From: Streptomyces bikiniensis
GTDB lineage: Bacteria; Actinomycetota; Actinomycetes; Streptomycetales; Streptomycetaceae
Assembly (NCBI GenBank): GCA_000716465.1
Contig: JNWL01000043.1
Coordinates: 1 to 49,583 of the forward strand
Length of the DNA stretch: 49,583 nucleotides
Reading direction: 5' to 3'
Of this stretch, positions 39,453 through 48,294 are shown piece after piece. Position numbers and translations under genes: made by a program. The notes beneath the pieces were generated by a model that searched no databases, was not told where the DNA came from, and saw only the letters and a list, made by a program, of their open reading frames with translations. Position 1 is the stretch's first letter. Each line of letters begins with the position of its first letter.

Positions 39453-40943
39453 TCAGCTCAGCAGGGTCGGCGCCGTGGCCGACAGGACCCCGGCGATCCG
39501 GTTCCAGGTCTCCTCGTCGCGGGGCAGCGGGGGCAGGCACTCCCCGGCGCCGGCGCCCCACGCGGCGGCCAGGGCGACGGGGTCGGAGCCGGTGACGGCG
39601 CCCGCGGCGAGGGCGGCCGCGCCGAGGGCGACGAGTTCGCCCGCGGCGGGGACGACCAGGGGGCGGCCGGAGAGCCTGCGGACGGTGTCGGTCCAGAACC
39701 GGCCGCGCGCACCGCCTCCGATCAGACGCAGCGGCCGGTCCCGTACGTCCGGTGCGGCCGGGTCGAGGCCGCAGGCGGCGAGGAGTTCGTCCAGAGCGCG
39801 GAGGACGGTGAAGACGGCGCCCTCGTAGGCGGCGCCGAGGACCTCCCGGGGGTCCGTGCCGTGCCGGAGGCCGGTGACGAGTCCGGCGGCGTGCGGGAGG
39901 TCGGGGGTGCGCTCGCCGTCGAGGTACGGCAGTACGACGACCCCGCCCCCGCCGCCGGGTGCGGCGTCCTCTCGGTCCAGGCCGAGGAGCGAGGCGAACC
40001 GGTCGACGGCGAGGGTGCAGTTGAGCGTGCAGCCGAGCGGGAGGTACGTGCCGCCGCCGTCGGTGGCGGCGAAGCCCGCGAGCCCGGGGGCGGCCGGACG
40101 GGCGCGGGTCGCGGCGAAGACCGTGCCGGAGGTGCCGAGGCTGACGACCGGGTGGTCGAGCAGTCCCGCGCCGCCGAGACCGAGCCCGACGGCGGCGGCC
40201 ATGTTGTCGCCGGTCCCGGCGGCGACGGCGACCGTGCGGGGCAGGCCGAGGGCCTCGGCGGCGGCCGGGGCGAGGGTGTCCACGCGGGTGGCGCCGGTGG
40301 GGGCGAGGGCGGGCAGCAGGGCCGGGTCGAGGCCGACGAGGTCGAGGACCTCGCGGTCGTAGGCACCGGTGGCGGTCCCGTACCAGCAGGTTCCGGAGGC
40401 GTCGCCGGGGTCGGTCACGGCGGTGCCCGAGAGGCGTTCGGTGAGGTGGTCGTGCGGCAGGCGGACACCGGTGGCGGCGGCGGCCCGCTCGGGCTCGTGC
40501 TCGCGCAGCCACTGCCACTTGGCGGCGGTCATGGAGGCCACGGGGACGGAGCCGGTCCTGTCCGTCCAGGCCTCCGGGCCGCCGAGGCGGGCGGCGAGGG
40601 CGGCGGCCTGGGGCGCGGAGCGGGTGTCGTTCCAGAGCAGCGCGGGCCGCAGCGGGCGCCCGCCGGGGCCGAGGGCGACCAGGCCGTGCTGCTGGCCCGC
40701 GACCGCGATGCCGGTGACGGACCCGGCGGGGACGCCCGCGTCCCGTACGGCCGAGCGGACGGCGGCGACGAGCGCGGTCCACCACTCCTCCGGATCGCTC
40801 TCGCGCGCCCCGGCGGTCCCGGTGACGGTGTGCGGGGCGCGGCCGACGGCGAGGAGTTCGCCGGTGTCGGCGTCGACGGCGGCGGCCTTGGTGGACTGCG
40901 TGGAGCTGTCCACGCCGATCACGACGGAGCGGCTCGCGGGCAC
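39453..40943 (-). CDS. xylB: Xylulokinase
   Basis: The 496-residue FGGY kinase has the XylB pattern. The N-terminal phosphate loop reads VVIGVDSSTQSTKAAAVDAD. Substrate-side blocks are GIAVAGQQHGLVALG and PALLWNDTRS. Further blocks are VAVAAGTGDNMAAAVGLGLG (ATP-binding GTGDN), VVSLGTSGTVFA, VVVLPYLDGERTPDLP and the FGGY signature region PLRLIGGGARGRFWTDTVRR. It phosphorylates D-xylulose to xylulose 5-phosphate. GAGGTGAGG lies just before the GTG at 40943. It diverges from xylA across a tandem-repeat region, the standard actinomycete xylose arrangement. Confidence 0.95.
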   Translation of the reverse strand: MPASRSVVIGVDSSTQSTKAAAVDADTGELLAVGRAPHTVTGTAGARESDPEEWWTALVAAVRSAVRDAGVPAGSVTGIAVAGQQHGLVALGPGGRPLRPALLWNDTRSAPQAAALAARLGGPEAWTDRTGSVPVASMTAAKWQWLREHEPERAAAATGVRLPHDHLTERLSGTAVTDPGDASGTCWYGTATGAYDREVLDLVGLDPALLPALAPTGATRVDTLAPAAAEALGLPRTVAVAAGTGDNMAAAVGLGLGGAGLLDHPVVSLGTSGTVFAATRARPAAPGLAGFAATDGGGTYLPLGCTLNCTLAVDRFASLLGLDREDAAPGGGGGVVVLPYLDGERTPDLPHAAGLVTGLRHGTDPREVLGAAYEGAVFTVLRALDELLAACGLDPAAPDVRDRPLRLIGGGARGRFWTDTVRRLSGRPLVVPAAGELVALGAAALAAGAVTGSDPVALAAAWGAGAGECLPPLPRDEETWNRIAGVLSATAPTLLS

Positions 40944-40963
40944 GCCCTCACCTCGTCTCGGGT

Positions 40964-41071
40964 TCGGTCCTGACAGTCCTGTCGGTTCTATCGGTTCTAT
41001 CGACCCGGTCGACCCTGTCGGCTCTGCTGGTTCTACCGGTTCTGCCGGTTCTGCCGATCCTGTTCGTTCCG
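40964..41071. repeat. Twelve tandem 9-bp units in the xylA-xylB intergenic region
   Basis: The stretch divides exactly into 12 consecutive 9-mers, most of the form TCGGTTCTA or CCGGTTCTG: TCGGTCCTG, ACAGTCCTG, TCGGTTCTA (twice), TCGACCCGG, TCGACCCTG, TCGGCTCTG, CTGGTTCTA, CCGGTTCTG (twice), CCGATCCTG, TTCGTTCCG. It lies just upstream of the xylB ribosome site, so it is part of the xylB leader or promoter. Confidence 0.85.
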
Positions 41072-41104
41072 GGGCGGGTCTGGCGCGGTGGCGTCCCGTC
41101 CCGT

Positions 41105-41127
41105 ATTAGTTATCTCAGAAAACAAAT
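41105..41127 (+). promoter_or_regulatory. AT-rich putative operator/promoter of the xyl genes
   Basis: ATTAGTT (41105-41111) and AAACAAAT (41120-41127) form an imperfect inverted repeat in an AT-rich island 57 bp upstream of xylA. ROK-type sugar repressors in streptomycetes use sites with such TTAGTT and AACAAA halves. It is the best candidate for the xylose-responsive site. Confidence 0.45.
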
Positions 41128-41183
41128 CCGGTGGCCAGTACCCGGCCGCCGGACGGTCCCCCGGCGTACGAAAGAGGGTCCCC

Positions 41184-42356
41184 ATGCCGGAGCGCTTCTC
41201 CCCCGCCCCCGCCGACCGCTTCACCTTCGGTCTCTGGACCGTCGGCTGGCAGGGCCGCGACCCCTTCGGCGAGGCCACACGGCCCGCCCTCGATCCCGTG
41301 GAGGCCGTCGAGCGGCTCGCCGGGCTCGGTGCGTACGGCGTCACCTTCCACGACGACGACCTGGTCCCCTTCGGCGCGCCGGAGGCCGAGCGCGACGCGA
41401 TCGTGAAGCGCTTCCGGGCCGCCCTGGACCGCACGGGGCTCGCGGTGCCGATGGCCACCACGAACCTCTTCTCCCACCCCGTCTTCAAGGACGGCGCGTT
41501 CACCGCCAACGACCGGGACGTGCGCCGCTTCGCCCTGCGCAAGACCCTCCGCAACATCGACCTCGCCGTCGAGCTCGGCGCCGGCGTCTACGTGGCGTGG
41601 GGCGGCCGGGAGGGCGCCGAGTCCGGCGCGGCGAAGGACGTGCGGGTCGCGCTCGACCGCATGAAGGAGGCGTTCGACCTGCTCGGCCAGTACGTCACCG
41701 AACAGGGCTACGACCTGCGCTTCGCGATCGAGCCCAAGCCGAACGAGCCGCGCGGCGACATCCTGCTGCCCACGATCGGGCACGCCCTCGCCTTCATCGA
41801 GCGCCTGGAGCGCCCGGACCTGGTAGGGGTGAACCCGGAGACCGGGCACGAGCAGATGGCGGGGCTCAACTTCCCGCACGGCATCGCGCAGGCGCTGTGG
41901 GCGGGCAAGCTGTTCCACATCGACCTCAACGGCCAGTCGGGCATCAAGTACGACCAGGACTTCCGGTTCGGGGCGGGCGACCTGCGCCAGGCGTTCTGGC
42001 TGGTGGACCTGTTGGAGACGGCCGGGTACGAGGGTCCGCGCCACTTCGACTTCAAGCCGGTGCGCACGGACGGCTTCGACGGGGTCTGGGAGTCGGCGAA
42101 GAACTGCATGCGCAACTACCTGATCCTGAAGGAGCGTTCGGCCGCCTTCCGCGCCGACCCGGAGGTCGTGGCGGCGCTCGGCGCCTCCCGGCTGCCCGAG
42201 CTCGCCGTCCCCACGGCCGCCGACGGCCTCGCCGGACTGCTGGCGGACCCCACGGCGTACGAGACGTTCGACGCGGACGCGACGGCGGCGCGCTCGATGG
42301 CCTTCGAGCGCCTGGACCAGCTGGCCCTGGAGCACCTGCTGGGGGTGCGCCGGTAG
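41184..42356 (+). CDS. xylA: Xylose isomerase
   Basis: The 390-residue product has the length of Streptomyces xylose isomerases. It opens [20 protein letters not shown]. The active-site His lies in [13 protein letters not shown]. Metal ligands lie in [20 protein letters not shown] (Glu, with the KPNEPRGD motif), [12 protein letters not shown] (Glu and His), [19 protein letters not shown] (Asp cluster) and [12 protein letters not shown]. It interconverts D-xylose and D-xylulose (and glucose/fructose). AAAGAGGG precedes the ATG at 41184. It forms the divergent xylose operon with xylB. Confidence 0.97.
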   Translation: MPERFSPAPADRFTFGLWTVGWQGRDPFGEATRPALDPVEAVERLAGLGAYGVTFHDDDLVPFGAPEAERDAIVKRFRAALDRTGLAVPMATTNLFSHPVFKDGAFTANDRDVRRFALRKTLRNIDLAVELGAGVYVAWGGREGAESGAAKDVRVALDRMKEAFDLLGQYVTEQGYDLRFAIEPKPNEPRGDILLPTIGHALAFIERLERPDLVGVNPETGHEQMAGLNFPHGIAQALWAGKLFHIDLNGQSGIKYDQDFRFGAGDLRQAFWLVDLLETAGYEGPRHFDFKPVRTDGFDGVWESAKNCMRNYLILKERSAAFRADPEVVAALGASRLPELAVPTAADGLAGLLADPTAYETFDADATAARSMAFERLDQLALEHLLGVRR

Positions 42357-42464
42357 ACGCGCGCGGTGCCGGCCGGGCGCCCGGCCGCGTCCCCTGCCGG
42401 ACCGCGGATGCCAGACTACGGACCGCGTCCGACCCCGCGCCGAGCCGTCCCCGAGGAATCCGCC

Positions 42465-43190
42465 ATGCGTGTCGCCCTCTTCGTCACCTGCGTCAACGAC
42501 GCCGTCTTCCCCTCGACGGGCGTGGCCACGGTCCGGCTGCTCGAACGGCTCGGCGTGGAGGTCGACTTCCCGGCCGCGCAGACCTGCTGCGGGCAGCCGC
42601 AGTTCAACACCGGCTACCGCGAGGAGGCCGTTCCCCTCGTGCGGCGCACGGTGCGGGCCTTCGAGGGGTACGACCACGTCGTCGTCCCGTCCGGTTCGTG
42701 CGCGGCCATGGTCCGGCACCACTACGGCTCGTTCGGCGCGGAGGTGCCGGGGGCGGCGGGCCTGGCGCCGCGCGTGCACGAGTTGACGGAGTTCCTGGTG
42801 GACGTGCTCGGCGTGACGGACGTGGGCGCGTGCTTCCCGCACCGGGTGACGTACCACCCCTCCTGCCACGGCCTGCGCCTGCTCGGGCTCGGGGAGCGGC
42901 CCCGGCGGCTCCTGGAGTCGGTGAAGGGCCTGGAACTGGTGGAGCTGCCGGGTGCGGAGGAGTGCTGCGGCTTCGGCGGCACCTTCGCGGTGAAGAACCC
43001 CGACGTGTCGGCGGCCATGGGCGCCGACAAGATCGGGAACGCCCTGGCCACCGGCGCGGAGGTGCTGTGCGGCGCGGACAACTCGTGCCTGCTGCACCTG
43101 GGCGGCATGCTGAGCAGGCAGGGGGCGCCGCTGCGCGCGCTGCACCTGGCGGAGATCCTGGCGAGCACGGAGGAGGAGCCCTGGCGATGA
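42465..43190 (+). CDS. lutA: L-lactate utilisation protein LutA (Fe-S, CCG domain)
   Basis: The 241-residue product carries two cysteine-rich CCG domains: TCCGQPQFNTGY near residue 45 and ECCGFGGTFAVKNPDVSAAM near 170, with DHVVVPSGSCAAMV and YHPSCHGLRLLGLG between. It begins MRVALFVTCVNDAVFPSTGV. LutABC is the iron-sulfur L-lactate dehydrogenase complex; LutA corresponds to the GlcF/HdrD-like electron-transfer subunit. GAGGAA precedes the ATG at 42465. Its stop overlaps lutB (ATGA). Confidence 0.92.
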   Translation: MRVALFVTCVNDAVFPSTGVATVRLLERLGVEVDFPAAQTCCGQPQFNTGYREEAVPLVRRTVRAFEGYDHVVVPSGSCAAMVRHHYGSFGAEVPGAAGLAPRVHELTEFLVDVLGVTDVGACFPHRVTYHPSCHGLRLLGLGERPRRLLESVKGLELVELPGAEECCGFGGTFAVKNPDVSAAMGADKIGNALATGAEVLCGADNSCLLHLGGMLSRQGAPLRALHLAEILASTEEEPWR

Positions 43191-44638
43191 GCGGCGACGA
43201 GAGGACGACCCCGCCGGGTCCCGGCCCGGCCTTCGTCGGGATGCCGGCCTTCCCGGAGGCGGCGCGGAAGGCGGTCGGTGACGCGACCCTGCGGGCCAAT
43301 CTCCGACACGCCACGCACACGATCCGGGACAAGCGGGCGCGGGCGGTGGCCGAGCTGGACGACTGGGCCGCCCTGCGCGAGGCGGGGAAGCGGATCAAGG
43401 ACGAGACCCTCCGACACCTGGACACGTATCTGCTCCGGTTGGAGGAGGCGGTGACGGCGGCGGGCGGGACCGTGCACTGGGCGGCGGACGCCGCAGAGGC
43501 GAACCGGATCGTCACGGAGTTGGTGAAGGCGACCGGCGAGAGCGAGGTCGTCAAGGTCAAGTCGATGGCCACGCAGGAGATCGGGCTCAACGAGCACCTG
43601 GAGGCCGAGGGGATCGCCGCGTACGAGACGGATCTGGCGGAGCTGATCGTGCAGCTCGGCCGGGACAGGCCCTCGCACATCCTGGTCCCGGCCATCCACC
43701 GCAACCGGGGCGAGATCCGCGACATCTTCCGTGAGGAGATGGGGAGTTGGGGGCGTCCGGCACCGGAGGGCCTTGCCGACTCCCCGGCCGAGCTGGCGGA
43801 GGCGGCCCGGCTGCACCTGCGGGAGAAGTTCCTGCGCGCCAAGGTCGGGATCTCGGGGGCGAACTTCATGGTCGCCGAGACCGGCACCCTGGTCGTCGTG
43901 GAGTCCGAGGGCAACGGCCGCATGTGCCTGACCCTGCCCGAGACCCTGATCTCGGTCGTCGGCATCGAGAAGGTGGTGCCGACCTGGCGGGACCTGGAGG
44001 TCTTCCTCCAGACCCTCCCCCGCTCCTCGACGGCCGAGCGCATGAACCCGTACACGTCGATGTGGACCGGCACCACGGACGACGACGGCCCCCGGTCCTT
44101 CCATCTCGTCCTCCTCGACAACGGGCGCACCACCGCCCTCGCCGACGAGGTCGGCCGCCAGGCCCTGCGCTGCATCCGCTGCTCGGCCTGCCTCAACGTC
44201 TGCCCGGTGTACGAGCGGGCCGGCGGGCACGCGTACGGCTCGGTCTACCCCGGGCCCATCGGCGCGATCCTCATCCCCCAGCTCCGGGGCACGGCGAGCG
44301 GGGTCGACGCCTCCCTGCCGTACGCCTCCTCGCTCTGCGGGGCCTGCTACGAGGTGTGCCCGGTCGCCATCGACATCCCCGAGGTCCTGGTCCACCTGCG
44401 GGGGAAGGTCGCCGGGCAGGGCGGCCACCGTCCGGAGAGGGCCGCGGTCAAGGCCTCCGCCTGGGTGCTGGACCACCCCGGCGTGCTGGCCGCCGGGGAG
44501 CGCCTCGCCTCCCGCACCCGCGCGCTGCACCCCCGGCGGGCGCCCGGGCCGGGCATCCGCCGGTGGACCGAGAGCCGCGACCTGCCGGAGATGCCCGCCG
44601 AACCGTTCCGCGACTGGTGGAGGAAGAACCGCACATGA
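43187..44638 (+). CDS. lutB: L-lactate utilisation protein LutB (Fe-S, DUF162)
   Basis: The 483-residue product has the LUD/DUF162 domain (VHWAADAAEANRIVTELVKA, VKVKSMATQEIGLNEHLEAE, GISGANFMVAETGTLVVVES) and then a ferredoxin-like double cluster: CIRCSACLNVCPVYERAGGH and SLCGACYEVCPVAIDIPEVL, which bind two [4Fe-4S] clusters. Its C-terminal tail is the family's LLHG/DUF3390-like helix. GGAGGAGG precedes the ATG, and both ends overlap neighbours by 4 nt, giving tight translational coupling lutA-lutB-lutC. Confidence 0.95.
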   Translation: MSGDERTTPPGPGPAFVGMPAFPEAARKAVGDATLRANLRHATHTIRDKRARAVAELDDWAALREAGKRIKDETLRHLDTYLLRLEEAVTAAGGTVHWAADAAEANRIVTELVKATGESEVVKVKSMATQEIGLNEHLEAEGIAAYETDLAELIVQLGRDRPSHILVPAIHRNRGEIRDIFREEMGSWGRPAPEGLADSPAELAEAARLHLREKFLRAKVGISGANFMVAETGTLVVVESEGNGRMCLTLPETLISVVGIEKVVPTWRDLEVFLQTLPRSSTAERMNPYTSMWTGTTDDDGPRSFHLVLLDNGRTTALADEVGRQALRCIRCSACLNVCPVYERAGGHAYGSVYPGPIGAILIPQLRGTASGVDASLPYASSLCGACYEVCPVAIDIPEVLVHLRGKVAGQGGHRPERAAVKASAWVLDHPGVLAAGERLASRTRALHPRRAPGPGIRRWTESRDLPEMPAEPFRDWWRKNRT

Positions 44639-45270
44639 CCGACTCACGCGCGCGCGTCCTCGCCCGGATCCGCGCCGCCGTCGCGGACGCGCCCGAGCCG
44701 CCCGCCGCCGCCCGCGACTACCGGACGAGCCACACCGCCGAGGACCCGGCGGCCCTCCTCGACCTGCTCCACGAGAACCTCGCCGACTACCGGGCCCACG
44801 TCCACCGCACCGCCCCGGACGGCCTGGCGGGGCTGATCGCCCGGCTCCTGGCCGAGCGCGGCGCCCGCACCGTCGTCGTCCCGCCCGGCCTGCCCGCCGA
44901 CTGGCTCGCCGCCGCGGAGGCCGTGCGGCGGACCGACGAACCGAGGCTGACCCCGTACGAGCTGGACGGCGTCGACGCCGTGGTGACGGGGTGCGCGGTG
45001 GCGGTCGCCGAGACCGGCACGCTCGTCCTCGACGGCGGTCCGGGGCAGGGCCGCCGCGCCCTCACCCTCGTCCCCGACCTGCACCTGTGCGTGGTCCGGG
45101 CCCCGGAGCAGGTCGTCGCCTCGGTTCCCCTGGCGCTCCCCCGGCTCGACCCGGCGCGCCCGCTGACCTGGATCTCGGGCCCGTCCGCGACGAGCGACAT
45201 CGAACTCGACCGCGTCGAGGGCGTCCACGGGCCCCGGACCCTGGAGGTGGTCCTGGTGACGGGCCGCTGA
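44635..45270 (+). CDS. lutC: L-lactate utilisation protein LutC (LUD domain)
   Basis: The 211-residue LUD-domain protein. It begins SRARVLARIRAAVADAPEPP. The core reads GARTVVVPPGLPADWLAA, VDAVVTGCAVAVAETGTLVL, TLVPDLHLCVVRAPEQVVAS and ISGPSATSDIELDRVEGVHG, the last being the conserved family signature. It completes the lactate-oxidising complex. No lactate permease (lctP) or GntR regulator is adjacent. Confidence 0.93.
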   Translation: MTDSRARVLARIRAAVADAPEPPAAARDYRTSHTAEDPAALLDLLHENLADYRAHVHRTAPDGLAGLIARLLAERGARTVVVPPGLPADWLAAAEAVRRTDEPRLTPYELDGVDAVVTGCAVAVAETGTLVLDGGPGQGRRALTLVPDLHLCVVRAPEQVVASVPLALPRLDPARPLTWISGPSATSDIELDRVEGVHGPRTLEVVLVTGR

Positions 45271-45315
45271 CGGGCCCCGGTCGGCCCGTACTTCTTCTCG
45301 CTTTTCCAAGTGACC

Positions 45316-45340
45316 GTGTCGGCAAGGAACTTCGGGGTAG
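45316..45340 (+). promoter_or_regulatory. SigB/SigH-like promoter before the DUF4190 gene
   Basis: GTGT (45316-45319) and GGGTAG (45335-45340) are 15 nt apart, close to the streptomycete SigB-type pattern (GTTT or GNNT, N14-16, GGGTAC/T). Two bases differ from the consensus. The gene starts 65 nt downstream. Confidence 0.45.
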
Positions 45341-45404
45341 CCGGGTGGTGGGCCGGTCCACCTCCGGATCAGCTCTCAGGGTGATCGTCCCGAAGGAGTG
45401 GAAC

Positions 45405-45662
45405 ATGACGACGCAGTATGAAAACCGCACCACCGGTCAGCGGACCGCCGGGTCGACCGGCAACGTGCTGAGCATCATCGCGATCGTGCTGGGCGTGGTC
45501 TCGATCGTCTTCTTCCCGATCGTGTTCGGCGTGATCGGCCTGGTGCTCGCCGTCATCGCCAAGTTCGTCCGGCACGAGCGGCTCTCCGGCGTCGCCCTCG
45601 TGGTCAGCGCCGCGGGCCTGGTCCTGGGCATGATCCTCGGTGCCGTGGTCGTGAGCGCGTGA
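45405..45662 (+). CDS. DUF4190 small membrane protein
   Basis: The 85-residue protein has two membrane helices separated by a polar turn: NVLSIIAIVLGVVSIVFFPI with FGVIGLVLAVIAKFVRHERL, and VALVVSAAGLVLGMILGAVV. The hydrophilic start MTTQYENRTTGQRTAGSTG and the PIVFGVIGLVLA motif identify DUF4190. Function unknown, often stress-linked. CGAAGGAGTGGAAC contains a good ribosome site. The upstream SigB-like promoter fits a stress role. Confidence 0.85.
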   Translation: MTTQYENRTTGQRTAGSTGNVLSIIAIVLGVVSIVFFPIVFGVIGLVLAVIAKFVRHERLSGVALVVSAAGLVLGMILGAVVVSA

Positions 45663-45810
45663 CCCGGTGACCCGAAGGTCCGAGGGCCTGAGGATTCCGC
45701 ATACGGAACCGTCCCGGCCGGCGGCCGTGCCCCCCGCACGAGTGGGGAGTACGACCACCGGCCGGGACGGTTCCGTGTGCGTGCGCCCTGGCGCGGCCGG
45801 ACGCGCCGGG

Positions 45811-47772
45811 TCAGCCCACCAGGTCCGGCGCGCGCAGCATCTCGGGCGGGACGCGCCAGGCGTCGACCAGGTCGGCCGCGAGGGGACGGACCTTGCGGCA
45901 GAGGTCGTTCACCTCGCGGGTGATCGCCTTGGAGCGCTGGACGGTCAGCCGGCCGTGCTCCATGAACCAGGCCCGGTCCGCCTCGATCGTCGAGAGGGCG
46001 AACAGGTCGCACAGCAGCCCGAGCGCGTCCTTGTTGCCGCCCTCGGGCAGCGCCCGCACCTTCTCCACGAAGGCTTCGAGGACGAGGCGCTCGACGTGCG
46101 CGTGGGCGAGCGCGATGACGTGGTCCTGCACCTGCGAGAAGACGGCGCCGGGGTCCTGCTTCCGGTCGATGCCGTGCTTGAGCCGGCGGGCCACGCCCGC
46201 GAGCATGTGCTCCTCGCGGTAGCGGAGCATGGCCAGCTGGTACTCGGGGTCGAGGAGCCCGGCCTCGCGGTCCCACTCGTCGCCGCCGGGCAGCAGGTCC
46301 CGGACCCGTTCGAGCAGCTTGTGGGCCGAGGTGCGCTCCATGACGGTCTCGACGGCGAGGCCGGCGACGTAGCGGACCACGCCGAGCTGGTCGAGGTCCT
46401 CGAACTCGCTCGCGTGGTCGGTGAGCAGGCCCTTGGCCACGAGCTGGAGCAGGACGTGGTTGTCGCCCTCGAAGGTGGTGAAGACGTCGCTGTCGGCCTT
46501 GAGGGCGGCGAACCGGTTGACGGCGAGGTAGCCGGCGCCGCCGCACGCCTCACGGCACTCCTGGACGGCCCGGGTGGCGTGCCAGGTGCCGAGCGCCTTG
46601 GTCCCGGCGGCCCGTGACTCCAGGCGGCGGCGTGCCCGCGGGTCGTCCTCGGTGCCGGAGAAGACCTCGTGGAGCTGTGCGCGGACGACGTCCTGCGCGA
46701 AGTGGAGCGCGTACGTGCGGGCGAGGAGCGGCAGCAGCCGGCGCTGGTGGAGCCCATAGTCGAGGAGCAGCCGCTCCTCGGTGCCCGGGGCCGCCGCGAA
46801 CTGCCTGCGCCGCACGGCGTACTTCACGGCGATCGCCAGGGCGACCTTGGCGACGCCGACCCCGGCGCCGCCGACGCTGACCCGGCCCTGCACCAGGGTG
46901 CCGAGCATGGTGAAGAAGCGCCGGTCGGGGTTGTCGATCGGGCTGGTGTAGACGCCTTCGGGGGTGACGTCGGCGAACCGGTTGAGCAGCGCCTCGCGCG
47001 GCACCCGCACGCCGTCGAAGCGGATGCGGCCGTTGTCGACGCCGTTGAGGCCCATCTTGCGCCCGTCGTCCTCGATCCGGACGCCGGGCGCGGTCTCGCC
47101 GCCGACCCGGACGGGTACGACGAAGGCGTGCACGCCCCGGGAGGTGCCGCCCACCTCCAGCTGGGCGAAGACGACGGCCAGTTCGGCGTGGCGGGCCGCG
47201 TTGCCGATGTAGTCCTTGCGGGCCGCGTCGTCGGGGGTGGTGAGGACGAACTCCCGGGTCGCGGCGTCGTACCGGGCGACGGTGCCGAGCGCCTGGACGT
47301 TGGAGCCGTGGCCGGTCTCGGTCATCGCGAAGCAGCCCATCAGCCGCCCGGCGATCAGGTCGGGCAGGTGGGCGTCGTGGTGGCGCTCGGTGCCCAGGTG
47401 CAGGATCGCGCCGCCGAAGAGGCCGAACTGCACGCCGGTCTTCACCAGGACCGACAGGTCGCCGAAGGCCAGCGTCTCGAACGCGGCGATCGAGGCCCCG
47501 ACGTCACCGCCCCCGCCGTACCCGGCCGGGAAGCCCATGCCGGTCTGCCCGGTCGCGGCCATCGCGACCACGATCTCGCGCACCCGTTCGCGGAACGCGT
47601 CGACGCCGAGTTCGTCGGCCTCGTCCAGGACGGAGGAGTGGGTCACCAGGTTGGTCCGGACGAGGTCGCGGATCCCGGCGTACTCGCCGTCGAGCACCTC
47701 GGCGAGGGCCCGGACGTCGATCTCGGGCTGTACGTAGCCGCTCTCGGGGGCGGATGCGTTGTCGGTGGCCAT
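45811..47772 (-). CDS. Acyl-CoA dehydrogenase/oxidase-family protein
   Basis: The 653-residue flavoprotein matches acyl-CoA oxidase (ACOX) architecture: N-terminal helices, GQTGMGFPAGYGGGGDVGAS, the FAD-binding block MGCFAMTETGHGSNVQALGT, a middle beta-domain, then the C-terminal helices. The catalytic Glu region reads SDVFTTFEGDNHVLLQLVAK. A second C-terminal helical domain (about 470-650) distinguishes it from simple acyl-CoA dehydrogenases. It would oxidise acyl-CoA to trans-2-enoyl-CoA, passing electrons to O2 or another acceptor. No other beta-oxidation gene is adjacent, so the substrate range is unknown. Confidence 0.9.
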   Translation of the reverse strand: MATDNASAPESGYVQPEIDVRALAEVLDGEYAGIRDLVRTNLVTHSSVLDEADELGVDAFRERVREIVVAMAATGQTGMGFPAGYGGGGDVGASIAAFETLAFGDLSVLVKTGVQFGLFGGAILHLGTERHHDAHLPDLIAGRLMGCFAMTETGHGSNVQALGTVARYDAATREFVLTTPDDAARKDYIGNAARHAELAVVFAQLEVGGTSRGVHAFVVPVRVGGETAPGVRIEDDGRKMGLNGVDNGRIRFDGVRVPREALLNRFADVTPEGVYTSPIDNPDRRFFTMLGTLVQGRVSVGGAGVGVAKVALAIAVKYAVRRRQFAAAPGTEERLLLDYGLHQRRLLPLLARTYALHFAQDVVRAQLHEVFSGTEDDPRARRRLESRAAGTKALGTWHATRAVQECREACGGAGYLAVNRFAALKADSDVFTTFEGDNHVLLQLVAKGLLTDHASEFEDLDQLGVVRYVAGLAVETVMERTSAHKLLERVRDLLPGGDEWDREAGLLDPEYQLAMLRYREEHMLAGVARRLKHGIDRKQDPGAVFSQVQDHVIALAHAHVERLVLEAFVEKVRALPEGGNKDALGLLCDLFALSTIEADRAWFMEHGRLTVQRSKAITREVNDLCRKVRPLAADLVDAWRVPPEMLRAPDLVG

Positions 47773-47840
47773 GCACTGTCGCTACCCCGCCCCGGGACGA
47801 TCAAGCGGGGGCGGCCGGGTGGCGGCCGCCGGCACCGCTG

Positions 47841-48203
47841 TCAGCGGGTCTTGCCGGGCCGGGCCGCGGTGGCCTTGAGCAGGTCCCGCAACAGGGCGTG
47901 GTCGATGCTCTCCGGCCTGCGGAACCGCAGGCAGCCCTCGCCCGTGTCCTGGCCGGCCGGCCGCTCCTCGAAGGCGGTGCGGCCGTCGTCGCGCATGAGG
48001 GAGGAGATGTACTGCTCCTGGGAGGCGAACGCGATCGCGCAGACTCCGTCCCGCTCGTACGCGGGCGTCCCGTACGCCACGACCCCGTCGAAGCCCGTCA
48101 GCTCTTCGCGGCAGAGCCACCGCCCCTCGGCCGGCGCGGCCCTGCGCTCCTCGGGGACCCCGGTCATGTGGCCGTCGACGTCGTCGGCCCCGCTCCGCAC
48201 CAT
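47841..48203 (-). CDS. DUF1801 (YdhG/frataxin-like) family protein
   Basis: The 120-residue protein matches the DUF1801 fold: LCREELTGFDGVVAYGTPAY, VCAIAFASQEQYISSLM, GEGCLRFRRPESIDHALLRD and LLKATAA. Bacterial members (YdhG) relate to frataxin-type iron chaperones, but most have unknown roles. The start is uncertain: ATG at 48203 with GGGG close upstream, or GTG 3 nt later. The N-terminal TxxVDxYxxGVPEERR pattern is altered to DDVDGHMTGVPEERR. It lies between the acyl-CoA oxidase and DedA genes on the same strand. Confidence 0.75.
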   Translation of the reverse strand: MVRSGADDVDGHMTGVPEERRAAPAEGRWLCREELTGFDGVVAYGTPAYERDGVCAIAFASQEQYISSLMRDDGRTAFEERPAGQDTGEGCLRFRRPESIDHALLRDLLKATAARPGKTR

Positions 48204-48294
48204 TCCCCGAGGCCATGCCGCGCCCGGGACCCGCGGCAACCTCCCGGACCACCGGCCCCGGCGAGGTCCCGTCCCGCCCCGGCCCGGTCCGGGC

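Noticed and set aside
41115..43145. 676-residue frame antisense to xylA and lutA
   Set aside because: A GC-bias shadow; xylA and lutA on the + strand carry all catalytic motifs.
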